Shown here piece by piece: positions 10,400 to 22,103 of a stretch of DNA of 64,000 nt (position 1 is its first letter; every line of letters starts with the position of its first letter). The notes under the pieces were generated by a model. That model worked only from the letters and a program-made list of their open reading frames with translations. It made no database searches and was not told where the DNA came from. The translations under genes were made by a program, and so were the position numbers. Source of the DNA: Odontocerum albicorne (taxonomy: Eukaryota; Arthropoda; Insecta; Trichoptera; Odontoceridae); NCBI GenBank assembly GCA_949825065.1, contig OX463866.1, positions 2,728,409 through 2,792,408 of the forward strand, in the 5' to 3' direction.

Positions 10400-10975
10400 T
10401 AGATGAGTTCTCCAATTCTGAGGGTACATTGTTTGTCGCAAAGGATACAGTTTGAAGAGGTTTGTCTTCTTCTTCTTCCTGGCACTGTCCCAACTCATTG
10501 CCTAGGTAGACTGTTAGGGTCGGCTCTTCTCGTTCTCAGGCTGTATGTTCTTCGGTTCTGGGTGTCGCTTTCATCTAGGCCGTTTCTCTGCAGGATTTTG
10601 GAGCATTGAGTCATCCAGGAGTTCTTTGGTCTTCCTCTGGACGGCTGTCGAGGAAGATCCACAGACATTGCCTGATTTCCAGTATGGTCTGGTAGTCTCC
10701 GTCTTATGTGCCCGTACCATCTCAGCTGTCGCTCTTCCCGCTTACTATTTATATCAATAACTCCCAGGCTACCACGAATGCGTGAGATTTATATTTTATC
10801 TTTCAGTGATACTCCTGCCGACCACCTAAGCATTAGCATTTCTGCTGTTTCAAGTTGCCTAGAGTAGGACCTGTACATAGTCCAGCATTCTGAGCCATAC
10901 ATAATTGCGGGTCTAACGACAGTCTGGTATACCTTTCCTTTCAGTTTTATAGGCATTTTTGGATCAGACAAGACG
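10400..10975 (-). mobile_element. RTE-like non-LTR retrotransposon fragment
   Basis: The minus strand reads MPIKLKGKVYQTVVRPAIMYGSECW (10971 downward), then RQLRWYGHIRR-type sequence, then PRQPSRGRPKNSW-type tail down to about 10460. This is the C-terminal end of an RTE/jockey-like reverse transcriptase, broken by stops. Confidence 0.8.
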
Positions 10976-11090
10976 AATGAGGAGGTTTGTGGTAATTGTA
11001 AGCGTGGAAGGGCGTGGATGGTAATTGGAAGCCTGGAGCAAGCGAGAGACGTAGAATAGAATAGAACACGTGAAAGACGAGGTTCAGGAT

Positions 11091-12182
11091 AAGGATGTTA
11101 CAGATTCTATAGACAGCAACGCGAACTGAAGTCTCCATTGTTGAAGAACTGAGAATTCTCTGTTTCTTTGGTCACGTTGTTTGTGGCTAATGTGACAGTT
11201 CGGAAAGGTTTGAGGTTACTGGAGGCGTGGAAGAACGTTGCACAAGAGGAAGAATCCCAATGCGTTGGACTGACCAAGTGAGAGACGCAAAAGAGCTACC
11301 CTTAACGACTGCCCTTCGAGCCGCGGAGTGCAGGGATGGATGGAGAGGAGTCGTTAGAGGCTGTCATGAGAGCCACGATGCTCAGTCACAAGCTACACGA
11401 CAGAATGATGGGATATCTAACTCTGAGAGTTGCATTTGAAATGTGGTGCTGACGAAGGATGTTACGAATTCCATGGACGACAAGGTGAACTTACGTCTCT
11501 ATTCTCGAAGAATTGAGAATCACTTGTCGACAATATATATGCCTTTGATGAGTCCTCCGATTCTTTGGGTACATTTCTCGTGGCCATGGAGATAGTTTGG
11601 AGAGGTTCGAGGTTACTGGAAGCGTGGAAGGACGACGCACAAGAGGAAGAATCCCAATACGTTGGGCTGACCAAGGGAGAGACGCAACTGGACTACCCTT
11701 AACAACTGCCCTTCGAGCCGCGGAGTGTAGGGATGGATGGAGAGGAATCGTTAGAGGCTGTCATGAGATTCACGATGCTCAGTCATGAACTACTCGACAG
11801 AATGATGGGATGTCTAACTCTGAGAGTTGGATTTGAAATGTGGTGCTGGAGAAGGGTGTTATAGATTCCATAAACGACAAGTTGAACTTACGTCTTTATT
11901 CTCGAAGAATTGAGAATCACTTGTCGACAATATGCCTTCGATGAGTCATGCGATTCTTTGGATGCATTGCTCGTGACCAAGGAGACAGTTTGGAGAGGTT
12001 TGTGGTAGCTGGAGGCGTGGAAGTACGACGCACAAGAGGAAAAATCTCAATGCGTTGGACTGACCAAGTGAGAGATGCAACTGGACAACCTTAACAACTG
12101 CCCTTCGAGATGGATGGAGAGGGGTCATCAGAGGCTATCATGGGAGTCATGATGCTCAGAGCTACACGACAGGATGATGATT
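11091..12182 (+). repeat. Threefold tandem copy of a retrotransposon C-terminal tail
   Basis: Three head-to-tail units begin near 11091, 11454 and 11852, each about 365-400 bp. Each reads ...ENWRILCFFGH/RI..FGHV.., E.FEVTGSVEGRRTRGRIPMRW and ALRAAECRDGWRG on the plus strand, the C-terminal tail of a non-LTR reverse transcriptase. A single inverted copy lies at 20870-21300. All contain frame breaks. Confidence 0.85.
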
Positions 12183-12493
12183 GAAAAATTATTTTCTATA
12201 CAGTATCTTTAATACGTATATAATATTTTCCACTGTAGTCTAGTGCTAACATTCTTAGCCTTAATCTGTGGATTTCAGGTTCAGTACCCAAAAAAACAAC
12301 GGATTACAGTCTGGTAAAAAGAGTTCGTTTGGAATCAATATTCGCACACGCTGCGCGGTATTGTTGCCAGCACACTCAATGACGAACCGCGAGTTCCGTG
12401 CCTACTCTAAAAGTTCTTTTATTTTATTTATTTTTTATCCACTTTGCACGGATTTCTCCTGTTACACAAAGAGGGTTTGCTTCTAGCTTTAGC
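12183..12493. other. Spacer
   Basis: Nothing recognised. Confidence 0.3.
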
Positions 12494-13130
12494 TTATTCG
12501 TTAGGAATAATATCAGCCAGGATTCTTCTCATACTGCTAGACGGTGCCGAGACTATATCCACAGTGTCATTCAGTTGGTTCAATATCTCTATACCACGCG
12601 TGACTGAGTGTTTAGCCATGATATTCCTTCTGTAAGTTGGTATGTAGAACAGAGGGTGATTCCTTGCACGGGCATATTTATTAGGTACATATAAACTTAG
12701 TGCTTCTAGAATCGCGGGACAGTTAAAGGAACCTTGGAAAACCTTTATTAGGAATATCGCAATGGATTCTTGCCTTCTTGTTTCGAGGCTTCTATAGTTA
12801 CACACCGTGAGAAGTTCGACATGGTGAGCATATTTAGGGTAATCCCCCTTTGTTCTGTACCATAGATATCTGAGGATTTTTTTTTGTATTTGTTCTATAT
12901 TGTTTTTATATTTGAGCTGGTGAGGAGCCCAAACCGTAGATACATATTCTAATTTGGTTCTAATTAGATAATTATATGAGTTTCGGAGGATATCGGTGCT
13001 GTTAAATTCTCTTGATATTCTCATTACAAAACCGAGTAGTTTGTAACAGTCCGATATCAAACGTGAGACATGGTTAACGAACGTGAGTCCGACATCGAAC
13101 ATTCTAAACCCGAAGGCTTGCTTACTGAGG
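12494..13130 (-). pseudogene. Jockey-like reverse-transcriptase C-terminal part, 202 codons
   Basis: Minus-strand open frame 13102-12494 reads NHVSRLISDCYKLLGFVMRI, YNYLIRTKLEYVSTVWAPH, IEQIQKKILRYL and CNYRSLETRRQ, the thumb and C-terminal region of jockey-type insect retrotransposons. The polymerase core (YADD) is not present, so the copy is 5'-truncated. It is unusually intact for this window. A fragment of the same family is at about 34985-35060. Confidence 0.85.
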
Positions 13131-13284
13131 CATAAGACGATATTGTCTCCTGGTCACGCTCTTCAATTTGTATGAAATACTATTTCGGATATATTGAGGG
13201 GTAACAAACGAAAAATAAATATAATTTGTATATAATATTATTATGGAATACATATATAAAACCATGACAAACAAAAAAGGTCAC

Positions 13285-13400
13285 TGTAATTTGTTTTATC
13301 AAACATTGTTTATTCCACTTTTTGTAACGGTATAACCCTACCGGTTTCAAAGCTTACACCTCATCATCAGGGGAGCACAAACAAGACTGAATTCTGTTCG
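13285..13400. repeat. Fold-back family F, half copy
   Basis: TTTATCAAACATTGTTTATTCC, TAACGGTATAACCCTACCGG, then CACCTCATCATCAGGGGAGC. The same half-palindrome is at 17370-17475 and complete fold-backs are at 39885 and 40300. Confidence 0.65.
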
Positions 13401-13785
13401 AATTGGTACTGAGATACACGCTTCTAACGGTAAACATTCGTGCTGGGGACTAGGGGTTGGGGGAGTCATGGTATAACCTCGGCGAGCAGCGGAGATATTC
13501 TTGGGATATATGTGTTTACCAGATGTTCACCTTGATGCACTGGCTTAGAAATTTCTCGGGCCTCTATATCAGTAGTAACGGAAATAAATTGGACAGATTA
13601 GTCATACTATCAAAATCTATAAAATCTAAATTGATTCTTAGATAGCTTGTTCATCCTTGATATTTTTCTGAGAAAATGTCTGCAAAACCATAATCGGATG
13701 TGATGTGACATTTGCTAATGAATTTTATGTGAAATGATTAAATTTATGTTAAAATCTACGTAACTGAATTCCGTTTAAGTACATA
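13401..13785. other. AT-rich spacer
   Basis: Nothing recognised. Confidence 0.3.
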
Positions 13786-14809
13786 TTAGGTGTTAACATA
13801 AGTTGTGTCCGTTTTTTTTTCCAATTTTAAAAATGAGCACCAAAAGTGAAACAAAATCTTCATGAATAATACGGTTTAAACGGTCCTCATCGAAGTCCAC
13901 TGGTCGTCCGGAACGCTCCATGTCATTGAGGTTGAAATCACCGTCTTTGAAACGCAAAAACCATCGACGAGCTGTCATTTCATTCATAGCATCTTCACTG
14001 TACACTTCTCAAATATCGCGAGCAGCTTTGGCAGCTTTATTCCCTCGATTGAACGCGAACAGAAGAACGTGTCGAAAATGCTCACTTTCGTCTACTTCAG
14101 TGCTCCGCAACCTTTTCTCACCTACGACACACCAAAATTCTTCCTAGAATTCCGCGGCACACCAAAAGCTAAAATATATAGGTATTAAATTGATACACAA
14201 ATTTCACAATAAATTTTTGTTTTTTATTTGAAAAGTATACATACATAAAACTATAAATGCAAATTGCAAATGCAGTATAACGCATGCGCATGAGTTTTCA
14301 GCGACGCGCATACGGGTAATTTTTCTTTGTCTATGACTAATTTGGTGCGGCCATGGTGTGTACAAAGCACACAACGCAGTTTTCAACAGTTGGCACCAGG
14401 CGCTGGGGGACCATTGAAAAATTATTTAGTTATAATAATTATTCTACTATATACTACATTTTGAAATATAGACAATATTATGAAAAATAATTTGTCATTG
14501 TGTATTAAATACATAATGAAAAATTGTAAAATGTCAAATACATTGAATTTGACCGCGGCACACCTGTATCCGGCTCACGGCACACCAGTGTGCCACGGCA
14601 CACCGGTTGCGGAGCACTGGTCTACTTGACATTCCATTTTGAAGGCTTGTAATCAAATAAAATAATATATGTAACGTAAAAGCAAACACAATATCTTGTA
14701 GAGCAGAAAATTTTCTTTCGAATGACGTTTAACCTTTACCATTTTGTTTTACTTTTGGTGCTCATTTTTAAATTGGAAAAAAAAGGACACAACTTATGTT
14801 AACACCCAA
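13786..14809 (-). mobile_element. Mariner remnant interrupted by a hAT element
   Basis: Inverted ends TTAGGTGTTAACATAAGTTG and its complement at 14809, with TA on both outer sides. On the minus strand only the N-terminal helix-turn-helix is left: MTARRWFLRFKDGDFNLND then SGRPVDFDEDRLNRIIHEDF, joined directly to the left end. A hAT element sits in it at 14098-14619. Confidence 0.88.
14098..14619. mobile_element. Non-autonomous hAT element (522 bp)
   Basis: Ends CAGTGCTCCGCAACC and GGTTGCGGAGCACTG, flanked by identical 8-bp target-site duplications GTCTACTT (14090-14097 and 14620-14627), the hAT hallmark. No transposase domain seen. CGGCACACC motifs cluster at both ends. Confidence 0.92.
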
Positions 14810-15030
14810 TATTCAATTTCCAACGAAAAGTTGACGTTATAACTAATGACGTTGCTACTATTATCTGTATGATTCAAGGTCTAAATGAGAAATCAAGTCA
14901 AGATAAAAAACCCAGATAATTTAGTTCATGGTCTTATAAATATCATCATCGTTATGTTGTATTACTTTATTTAAACCCCATTTATCAATTTTATTTCGAA
15001 TTTCTATGCATGATACAGGTTTCCTTGTAT
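14810..15030. other. Spacer
   Basis: Nothing recognised. Confidence 0.3.
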
Positions 15031-15572
15031 TTGAGAAAATGTAGGATGGTCCCTGTGACATTTGAAACGTCATGTCTCAAAGGGATGGGGTAAAATCGAT
15101 TTTTTTTTACAAATCGAAAAATTGTTTTTCTCTAAACTGACGTTTTAATTCCTAATTATCATTATACTGACTTTTTAATGTATTGTATGATCTGTATCTA
15201 TCTTTAAATAGGCCAAGATTCACTATGAATTAATACTAATTACGAACATTAAATTTTAGGTATAAAAAAATCGAAAATCCAATTATCGTATACCCCATCC
15301 CTAGCCAATGCAGACTAACGTAGTGACTTTTGACAAACGTCACCAAATATTATTTGATTTTAACAAACTGCCAATTTTTTTCTAATTTGTAACAAGATGT
15401 ATTAATTTGTCATTATTGTTAGTTTTTTGTAATGTATTTACCTAAATGCTATTTATTAGAATCGAGGCTTATATTAAAGTTGATAAAATAATTAAAATTA
15501 CTGAACGTCGTTACAAGGTTGTATTGGGGCTTATTTGTGAACTGTCACAGGGACCATGCTACATTTTCTCAA
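15031..15572. mobile_element. Inverted-repeat element, family G (long form)
   Basis: Ends TTGAGAAAATGTAGGATGGT then CCCTGTGACA, and the complement at 15543-15572. The right internal part (TTAGAATCGAGGCTTATATT, GTTACAAGGTTGTATTGGGG) is shared with the 220-bp MITEs at 24764, 57466 and 58436. A partial copy is at 51295-51590. No coding capacity. Confidence 0.75.
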
Positions 15573-15639
15573 GTATAGCTGATTGGAAGAGAATGCCACA
15601 TGGCAATTGTCCCGCAGAATTGTATTGTATACGAAGAAA

Positions 15640-15790
15640 GTGTTGTACACGAATCGCTCGGGCACTGTTATAGCTGCCTGACATGATTTGTTCAATATTA
15701 GAGAGTTCGAGTCTCGAGAGCGCTCTTGAGGGGAGTTTAGTCTCTAAACGGCGCTATATTTGACCTAAATTATGAAATTACTTTCTGTAA
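15640..15790 (+). mobile_element. tRNA-like SINE, family S2 (copy 1)
   Basis: GAGTTCGAGTCTCGAG (15702) resembles a B box and is followed by TCTTGAGGGGAGTTTAGTCT and CGGCGCTATAT. The inverted copy at 51620-51750 has a better B box (GGTTCGAATCT). The A box is not clear in either. Confidence 0.5.
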
Positions 15791-15899
15791 AAGTCAGTAG
15801 ATTTTAGGAACAATTCAATTTTCGATTCACATAAAACATTACTTCTATATCAGCTGACGTAACATCACTTTTATATCAGCTGATATAACACAGCTGATG

Positions 15900-16450
15900 T
15901 CAACAGTCGGCCGAGAAGGTTATGGCCTCCGTATTTTGGGATGCGCATGGTATAATATTCATCGATCACCTTGAAAAGGGAAAAACCATCAATAGCGAAT
16001 ATTACACAGCGTTATTGGAACGTTTGAAGGCAGAAATTGCAAAAAAACGGTACAATATGAAGAAGAAAAAGTTCTTTTTCATTACGACAATGCACCGTGT
16101 CACAAGTCGATGGTAACGATGACCAAATTGCATGAGTTGAATTTAGAATTGCTTCCGCACCCACCGTATTCTCCAGATTTGGCCACCAGTGACTATTGGC
16201 TGTTCGCAGGCCTCAAAAAGATGATCCAAGGAAAGAGATTTGGCTCCAATGAAGAAGTGATTGCCGAAACTAACGCCTATTTTGAAACCAAAGATAAATC
16301 GTTCTACACGGCTGGCATAGAAAAGTTAGGAAAGCGTTGGAATGAATGTATCGCTCTTGAAGGAGACTATGTTGATGAATAAAGAAGAATTTTGACAAAC
16401 AAATGTTGTTTTAGTAGTTAGTCCCTCGACTTATTGATCGATGTGTTAAA
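15900..16450 (+). mobile_element. Mariner family E, C-terminal half
   Basis: Frame 15922-16116 (MASVFWDAHGIIFIDHLEKG) and, after a one-base shift in the HDN region near 16085, frame 16110-16382 (HPPYSPDLATSDYWLFAGLK ... GDYVDE stop). Third catalytic Asp retained in LATSDYW; the first two regions are lost or broken. Followed by the family 3' end to about 16450. Confidence 0.87.
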
Positions 16451-16659
16451 GTACATTAATATTGATATAATTTAATGTACTTAATAAATATTAATGACAC
16501 TGTATCACATATTCCGTCATGCATTAATAATTATTGATTAAGACGTTTCAATATTAGCATTCAATAACATATAGATATGATCAGTGACTTAACGTGGGTC
16601 TTCTGCCCAGTGCCGTATTTGTAAAGATAGCGCCCCTAGGCAGTTTGTAACTTGTGTCC
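16451..16659. other. AT-rich spacer
   Basis: Nothing recognised. Confidence 0.3.
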
Positions 16660-17165
16660 AATACTTTAAAAAGCGACTGAAAAAAACTCTTAATTTCAAG
16701 TCAGTAATATAAAGTGTGGAATATAAAGCTCTTTCTTTACGTCGTCCTTTACTGTCCATGCAGTGAGACTTTGGAATCAGTTACAAACCAATGTAAGACT
16801 CGCTCCGTCCTTGGCATGCTTTAAGAAGTGACTGAAAAAACTCTTAATTTCTAGTCAGTAAAATAACGTGTTTCATTCCTGATTTTTCTTTTCCTTTCCT
16901 CTCCACCATCCCTTCTTTTCCTTTTGATTGATGATATCTCACTTTATATGAAAAATAATGTCCGGGTGACTGTCCGTCTTTATGGGGTTCGTGGGCATGT
17001 GCTCACGTATATGTTTATGGATTTCGTGGGGATGAATAGTCATTTGAATGTGTTTTGCGAACATGTAACTTGTTTCATTTATTTTTATCTGGTTGGCTGG
17101 AAGATATTGTCACCTGGTAATAACGCCGCCAGATTGTATTTGCAATAGAAGTGTTTAATAAATAA
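16660..17165 (+). mobile_element. Family A retrotransposon 3' end
   Basis: Contains a repeated block (CTTTAAAAAGCGACTGAAAA... and again CATGCTTTAAGAAGTGACTG), GTCCATGCAGTGAGACTTTG, then the complete 3' UTR with TCTGGTTGGCTGGAAG and TTTAATAAATAAA. It shows the empty site GCTTTAAGAAG that carries an insertion in the copies at 18293 and 41370. Confidence 0.8.
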
Positions 17166-17174
17166 ATGTAGATT

Positions 17175-17330
17175 TATTGATAGCAACACATTATGTACAG
17201 TACCCGGCGGTAAGTAATACACATCGGACTTAAGAAAGAGACTGTCGGCCATAATCGGCTAACTTCGGATTTGCAGAGCGTCGTCTCTGTCCCTAGAACC
17301 CTTGACAACGACTGACAAATCGCGGTTTAC
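17175..17330. mobile_element. MITE family C, truncated (copy 2), in a family B tail
   Basis: GTTTATTGATAGCAACACATT leads into GTACAGTACCCGGCGGTAAG at 17195. Only the left arm is kept; sequence leaves the element near 17330. Confidence 0.7.
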
Positions 17331-17520
17331 ATTATTTATAGTTAAGGCATTAACACTGGAGGTTTAAAGACATTTTGTTTAGTCGAATAATGTTTATTCC
17401 ACTTTATATAACGGTATAACCTTACCGATTTCAAGGTTTTCACCTCATCATCAGGGGAGCGCAAACAAGTTTCTGATGATGAGGTAGGGGTATACCGTTA
17501 TATTAAGTAAAATAAACAGT
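17331..17520. repeat. Fold-back family F, rearranged copy
   Basis: TTATTTATAGTTAAGGCATTA, TTTATTCCACTTTATATAACG, CACCTCATCATCAGGGGAGC and then the inverted half CTGATGATGAGGT...ACCGTTATATTAAGT. Confidence 0.65.
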
Positions 17521-17990
17521 CTTTGACTAAACAAATTGCAATAAATGTAGGGTTATTGATAGCAACATAATATGTTATGTACCGGTGGTAAGTAATACAC
17601 ATCAGGCTTAAGAAAGAGACTGTCGGCCATAATCGGCTAACTTCGGCTTTGTAGAGCGTCGTCTCTGTCCCTAGAACGCTTGACAACGATGATTAACAAA
17701 TTGCGACGGAACACGTGTATGAATGATAGAGACGACGCTCTACAAAGCCGAAGTTAGCCGATTATGGCCGACAGTCTCTTTCTTAAGTCCGATGTGTATT
17801 ATTTACCGCCGGGTACTGTACATATATAAATACATTCCGAATTCGCACATATAATACATCTCAAGATAAATAGTAAACATTACTTTAATAAAGAATGTCT
17901 CAAAAAGTCTGGGCACATCTTATAACACCCCTCGGTCGAGATATACCCCACTTATATAGGGATATCCCGGCCGCGAGGACATTTTTAGAC
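17520..17990 (-). mobile_element. Family B retroelement tail carrying MITE family C (copy 3)
   Basis: GGTTATTGATAGCAACATAA, then the MITE (17576-17822, both arms), then family B body in reverse (AAAGTCTGGGCACATCTTAT, GGTCGAGATATACCCC, GCCGCGAGGACAT). Same arrangement as at 4290 and 37130. Confidence 0.75.
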
Positions 17991-19410
17991 CACCCTTTTC
18001 AGTACGATCACATTACTTCATATCAGAATGAGCTAAACTGGTTAAACGTGAGAGATGGATGCAAAATTCACATACCGTCACTGTTGTATAATATCCTTTA
18101 CTATCCTACCGCCCCTTCTTATCTTGCCGAAAATATTCAGCGTCTTTCCGAGCATGGGCTTGCGCTACGCTCAATCAAAGATTGTTTATTGGTCTTCACA
18201 GGCTCTTTTTTTATTTACATCGCCCTTTACTGTCCATGCAGTGAGAATCGAGAACTAGTTACAAACCAATGTTCGTTGTCGGCATGCTTTAACCCTTCCT
18301 TCCCTGTGATGTGTAACTAGTACACATTGCTTCTTAACACTTTAATAACTCTATAAATATAATAAATACTGGGTTCAGATTTTAGGTATTCCTCCGTAAT
18401 ACATTTACGCATTGAATGAAAAAATAATATTAATAATAATTAGCACTTATCGGCCACATCAGAGATATTTTGTGAAAATCGGAAATAAATTCACCAATAC
18501 AATCAAACGTGTGCCAGTGTGTGACGTAGGTATATTCATTCTAAAAAACCACTATGGGCGAGGAAGCGACGCTACTCACGTCTCACTCTCACTCTACTTC
18601 GGTATATGGGAACGCAAGAAATTTAATTTCAGTTCGCTCGCTTCGCAACAATAACATGTGCCCAGCGGAAGCGAGATAGCGACATGTTCTGCGCCGTTCT
18701 ATATACATTTCATACTACGTTATGCAGGAGAGGCAAGAGATATATCGGTGTCTCGCTCTTCGCTACTAGTGAGTTCAATGACCGCGCGGGCGACCTTCGC
18801 CCGGCGCCGTCTCGCACTGGCCACAGGCGAGTTCAATGACCGCGCGGACAAGGGTCGCCTTGGTGGGTTCAGTGACCGCACGCACGGTCGCTACAAGTAG
18901 CTCTCGGGCTTTCGTTTGAGGTGGTCGCTTCGCCCGTTTTGTAAACGTCGGCCGATGTTTTTTTTTCATGTTTTCAGCAATTAAATTTCAATTATTATCA
19001 CTTTTGACTTCAAATTTAATTAATTTAAGCGATTGGCTATGAATATTCTTATTTTTTTCGATTTTAAATCGCTCATTTTTACATGTGTATTGAATACACA
19101 GCACCGGAACGCGCGGATTTTTTTAGCACAGGAAGGGAAAGGTTAAGCGACAAAAAACTTTTAATTTCAAATCAATAATATGATATATTTCATTCCTGAT
19201 TTATCTTTTCCTTTCCTCTCCACCATCCCTTCTTTTTCCTTTGATTGATGATATCTCACTTTTACTATGTATATTGTTTGTAAATTTTGTAAAGATGAAT
19301 AATCATTTGAATATTTTTTGCCACCATGTAACAACCTTTATTTACTTATGTCTGATTGGCTGGAGGAGATTGCCATCTGACAATAAACCCGTCAGTTTGC
19401 TTTATAATGA
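17991..19410 (+). mobile_element. Family A retrotransposon 3' part with nested TTAA element
   Basis: Reverse-transcriptase tail frame 17895-18320 reads [40 protein letters not shown] and LALRSIKDCLLVF. It is interrupted at a TTAA (18289-18292) and resumes after 19146 with GCGACAAAAAACTTTTAATT and the usual 3' UTR. Confidence 0.82.
18293..19142. mobile_element. piggyBac-like MITE, family P1 (850 bp)
   Basis: Flanked by TTAA on both sides. Ends CCCTTCCTTCCCTGTG and CAGGAAGGGAAAGG. Relatives at 41370-41990 and 45873-46489 share TCAATACACATGT...AATGAGCGATTTAAAA. This copy has an extra GC-rich middle (18760-18910) with two direct repeats of GAGTTCAATGACCGCGCGG. No transposase. Confidence 0.85.
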
Positions 19411-19705
19411 AGTGTTAAAAAAAACAAATACTATTTACCTAGCCATTTTCAGTTTTTCATTCATGAAGAACTCGCAGGGAGTGTATACCATATAAAGGTG
19501 TAGATGTTGATGAAGACAGTTAGGATTCTGAATAAGGACTGAGGCCTGGGGTCAAATACAATAATGTCTTCCGACCACGCTCTTCAGTACGTACAAAACA
19601 CTAATTCGGATATACTGAAGGGTGTGGTTATAGAAGGAGATGTGGTGAAAAGTGTGTGTGATGTATAGGTTAACTCAGAGAAAATTGAGCAGGTCGATAA
19701 GTTGT
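19411..19705. other. Spacer with a retrotransposon scrap
   Basis: GTCTTCCGACCACGCTCTTC (19567) resembles 13140-13165 next to the jockey-like copy. Otherwise unassigned. Confidence 0.35.
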
Positions 19706-20511
19706 AAAGGGTCTTTTAAATTGAGCGTTTTTTTTAAATTCTTGGATAAAATACAGATGGCGTCGCGAGCTTGTCTGGGTCTCGTGATATTTGAGAAGTG
19801 TAATGAATTATTTTATGTATCGTAATCTTCGGAAATGGTGATGTTAATTGGCCACCATTTGTGATCAGACACCGTTGGACTATTTTCTCTGGGGTTACGT
19901 GAAAAACCAGGTCTATAAGAATGACCCCCGATCTGAAGGACGAAATTATTCGCGTTATTGGTGAGTTAGAACCGTAATTATGCTACAACAACGCGTTCAA
20001 ATTGTTGAATTATTTTATGTATTGTTATCTCCGGAAACGGTGATGTTAATTGCCCACCAAGATCATGTGATCTGACACCGTTGGACTATTTTCTCTGGAG
20101 TTACGTGAAAAACCAGGTCTATAAGAATGACCCCCGATCTGAAGGACGAAATTATTCGCGTTATTGGTGAGTTAGAACCGTAATTATGCTACAACAACGC
20201 GTTCAAATTGTTGAATTATTTTATGTATTGTAATCTCCGGAAATGATGATGTAAATTGCCCACCAAGAACATGTAATCTGACACCGTTGGACTATTTTCT
20301 CTGGAGTTACGTGAAAAACCAGGTATATAAGAATGACCCCCGATCTGAAGGACGAAATTATTCGCGTTATTGGTGAGTTAGAACCGTAATTATGCTAAAA
20401 TGCCACCGAAATTTTTGACAAAAGAGTGGACATCTGTGGAGCTGCAAGAGGTGGACATTTGGCGGATATGGTTTTTTGTGTTTAAATTTCATACATTATA
20501 CTCCAATGATT
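19706..20511 (+). mobile_element. Tc1/mariner-superfamily element, family H, with internal triplication
   Basis: Left end AAAGGGTCTTTTAAATTGAGCG. Three tandem units begin at 19805, 20007 and 20213 (about 202 and 206 bp), each containing CACCGTTGGACTATTTTCTC (LTPLDYFLW) and GACGAAATTATTCGCGTTAT (DEIIRVI). The last unit runs on to the normal C-terminus. The right end is missing. Confidence 0.85.
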
Positions 20512-20869
20512 AATAAAAGGTAAGGGACACAGTGTGATATGTATATATGTATGTACCACATGAAAAAAAAAATACAAAACATTTTAGTAAAACACATAAA
20601 ATTGGGCCTTTAAAATTCTCGAGCCGGCCCTTTCCATGTATTGGGTTCAAACTTCCTCGTACCTGATTTAGGAGGCATACAATTCTGTTTGTGGTAATGT
20701 CCAATGTCATAATTAGAATAATTGGTAGTGTCCTTTAACTATTTGTCTATGGTTTAGTTTCCTATGCTCAAATAGGATTTTCGTTACTATTTACGTTAAA
20801 CCCAGATTAGACAAAGAATAAGGAAGCTAATTTGTTTTATTTAAAATGATTTCATCGTCATCCTGTCGT
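20512..20869. other. AT-rich spacer
   Basis: Short TATATGTATG repeat near 20540; nothing else recognised. Confidence 0.3.
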
Positions 20870-21310
20870 GTAACTCATGATTGAGTATCATGACTCTCAT
20901 GATAGTCTCTGACGACTCGGCTCCATCCATCCCTGCACTCTGCTGCTCGAGGGACAGTTGTTAAAGGTAGTCCTGTTGCGTCTCTCACTTGGTCAGTCCA
21001 ACGCATTGAGATTGTTCCTCTTATGCGTCGTCCTTCCACGCTTCCAGTAACCACTAACCTCTCCAAACTGTCTCATTGACCACGAGCAACATGACCAAAG
21101 AAACAGAGGACTTATCGAACGCATATTGTCGACAATCTGTTAGTGAATCTTAGTTGTTCGAAAATGGATGCATTAGTTCGTCTTGCTGTCCATGGAATTC
21201 ATAACAATTTTCTCCAGCACCACGTCTTTCGCATGTTCTGTTCTATTCCGTCTCTCACAGTTCAAGTCTCCGCGCCATACATGAATATTGCGAAGACGAG
21301 AGACTTAACT
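20870..21310 (-). mobile_element. Non-LTR retrotransposon tail, inverted copy of the 11.1 kb family
   Basis: Minus-strand frame 21066-20875 reads MERLVVTGSVEGRRIRGTIS then VPRAAECRDGWSRVV. Same family as 11091-12182, here a single unit with the sequence before it (GCGCCATACATGAATATTGC) also of retrotransposon type. Confidence 0.8.
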
Positions 21311-22103
21311 TGACGCATTTTCCTTGTGATGATGATAGTTCAGTTTTTCAATATCTTATTAATTTATGGACTCCTTTAAAGTTTTTATAATTAAATCCTT
21401 TTTGAAGATTATGTTTTATATATGAATTATACATCTAATTATTATTTGTTTTGTTATTTTATTTTCAGTGATAGTGTTTTTATTACTAATAAGTATAAAA
21501 AAATGTATTTGGTATATCCCGGCTGCGAGTGCAGTCTGGATGATGAAAATATATTTTTTTATTTATTTATTTTACACATGACAAGAAATAAACATAATTT
21601 GCGAAAAAAACAACAGTGAAAGGCAACAAACCCAGATCCATTACAATTTCAATCTGTTTCGAAGTAGTAAACACAAGTAATTATAAGGTTCAATATAATA
21701 GGAAATAAATGAATTATTTATTGAATTACAATTCAAAATAAATTGACATCGTCCCCTTTTACACCGGTTCGTTCAGTATAATTTCAATCTGTTTCGAAGT
21801 ATTCCTCTCTCGCTCTCCTGTATTCAAAATTCAATTCTCGTATTCTTTCTTTGGCGACAACCGTACGGGTTTTGGCCTATTTATATTATGATTCACAAAG
21901 AATACGCTTTAAGAAATCAAAAAAATTGTTTTTAATTTTTTTATGAGTCAAGAAATCCCTAAATTTAAAATATTTTTTTACTGAAGAAATTTTTTAAGTC
22001 CTTTGTGATATCCTATTGAATTTTTATTTTTCTTTAACAAGGTTTTTACATAGAATAAATATTCAGAATATTATTCAAAGTTTGTTCATAAATTATGTAT
22101 TTG
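21311..22103. other. AT-rich spacer with a small repeat
   Basis: At 21615-21650 a minus-strand piece of the repeat seen at 22255 (GGCAACAAACCCAGATCCAT). Rest unassigned. Confidence 0.4.

Noticed and set aside
18658..18969. Arg/Ala-rich frames in both directions.
   Set aside because: They arise from the GC-rich repeat inside a P1 MITE, with no homologous frame in other copies.
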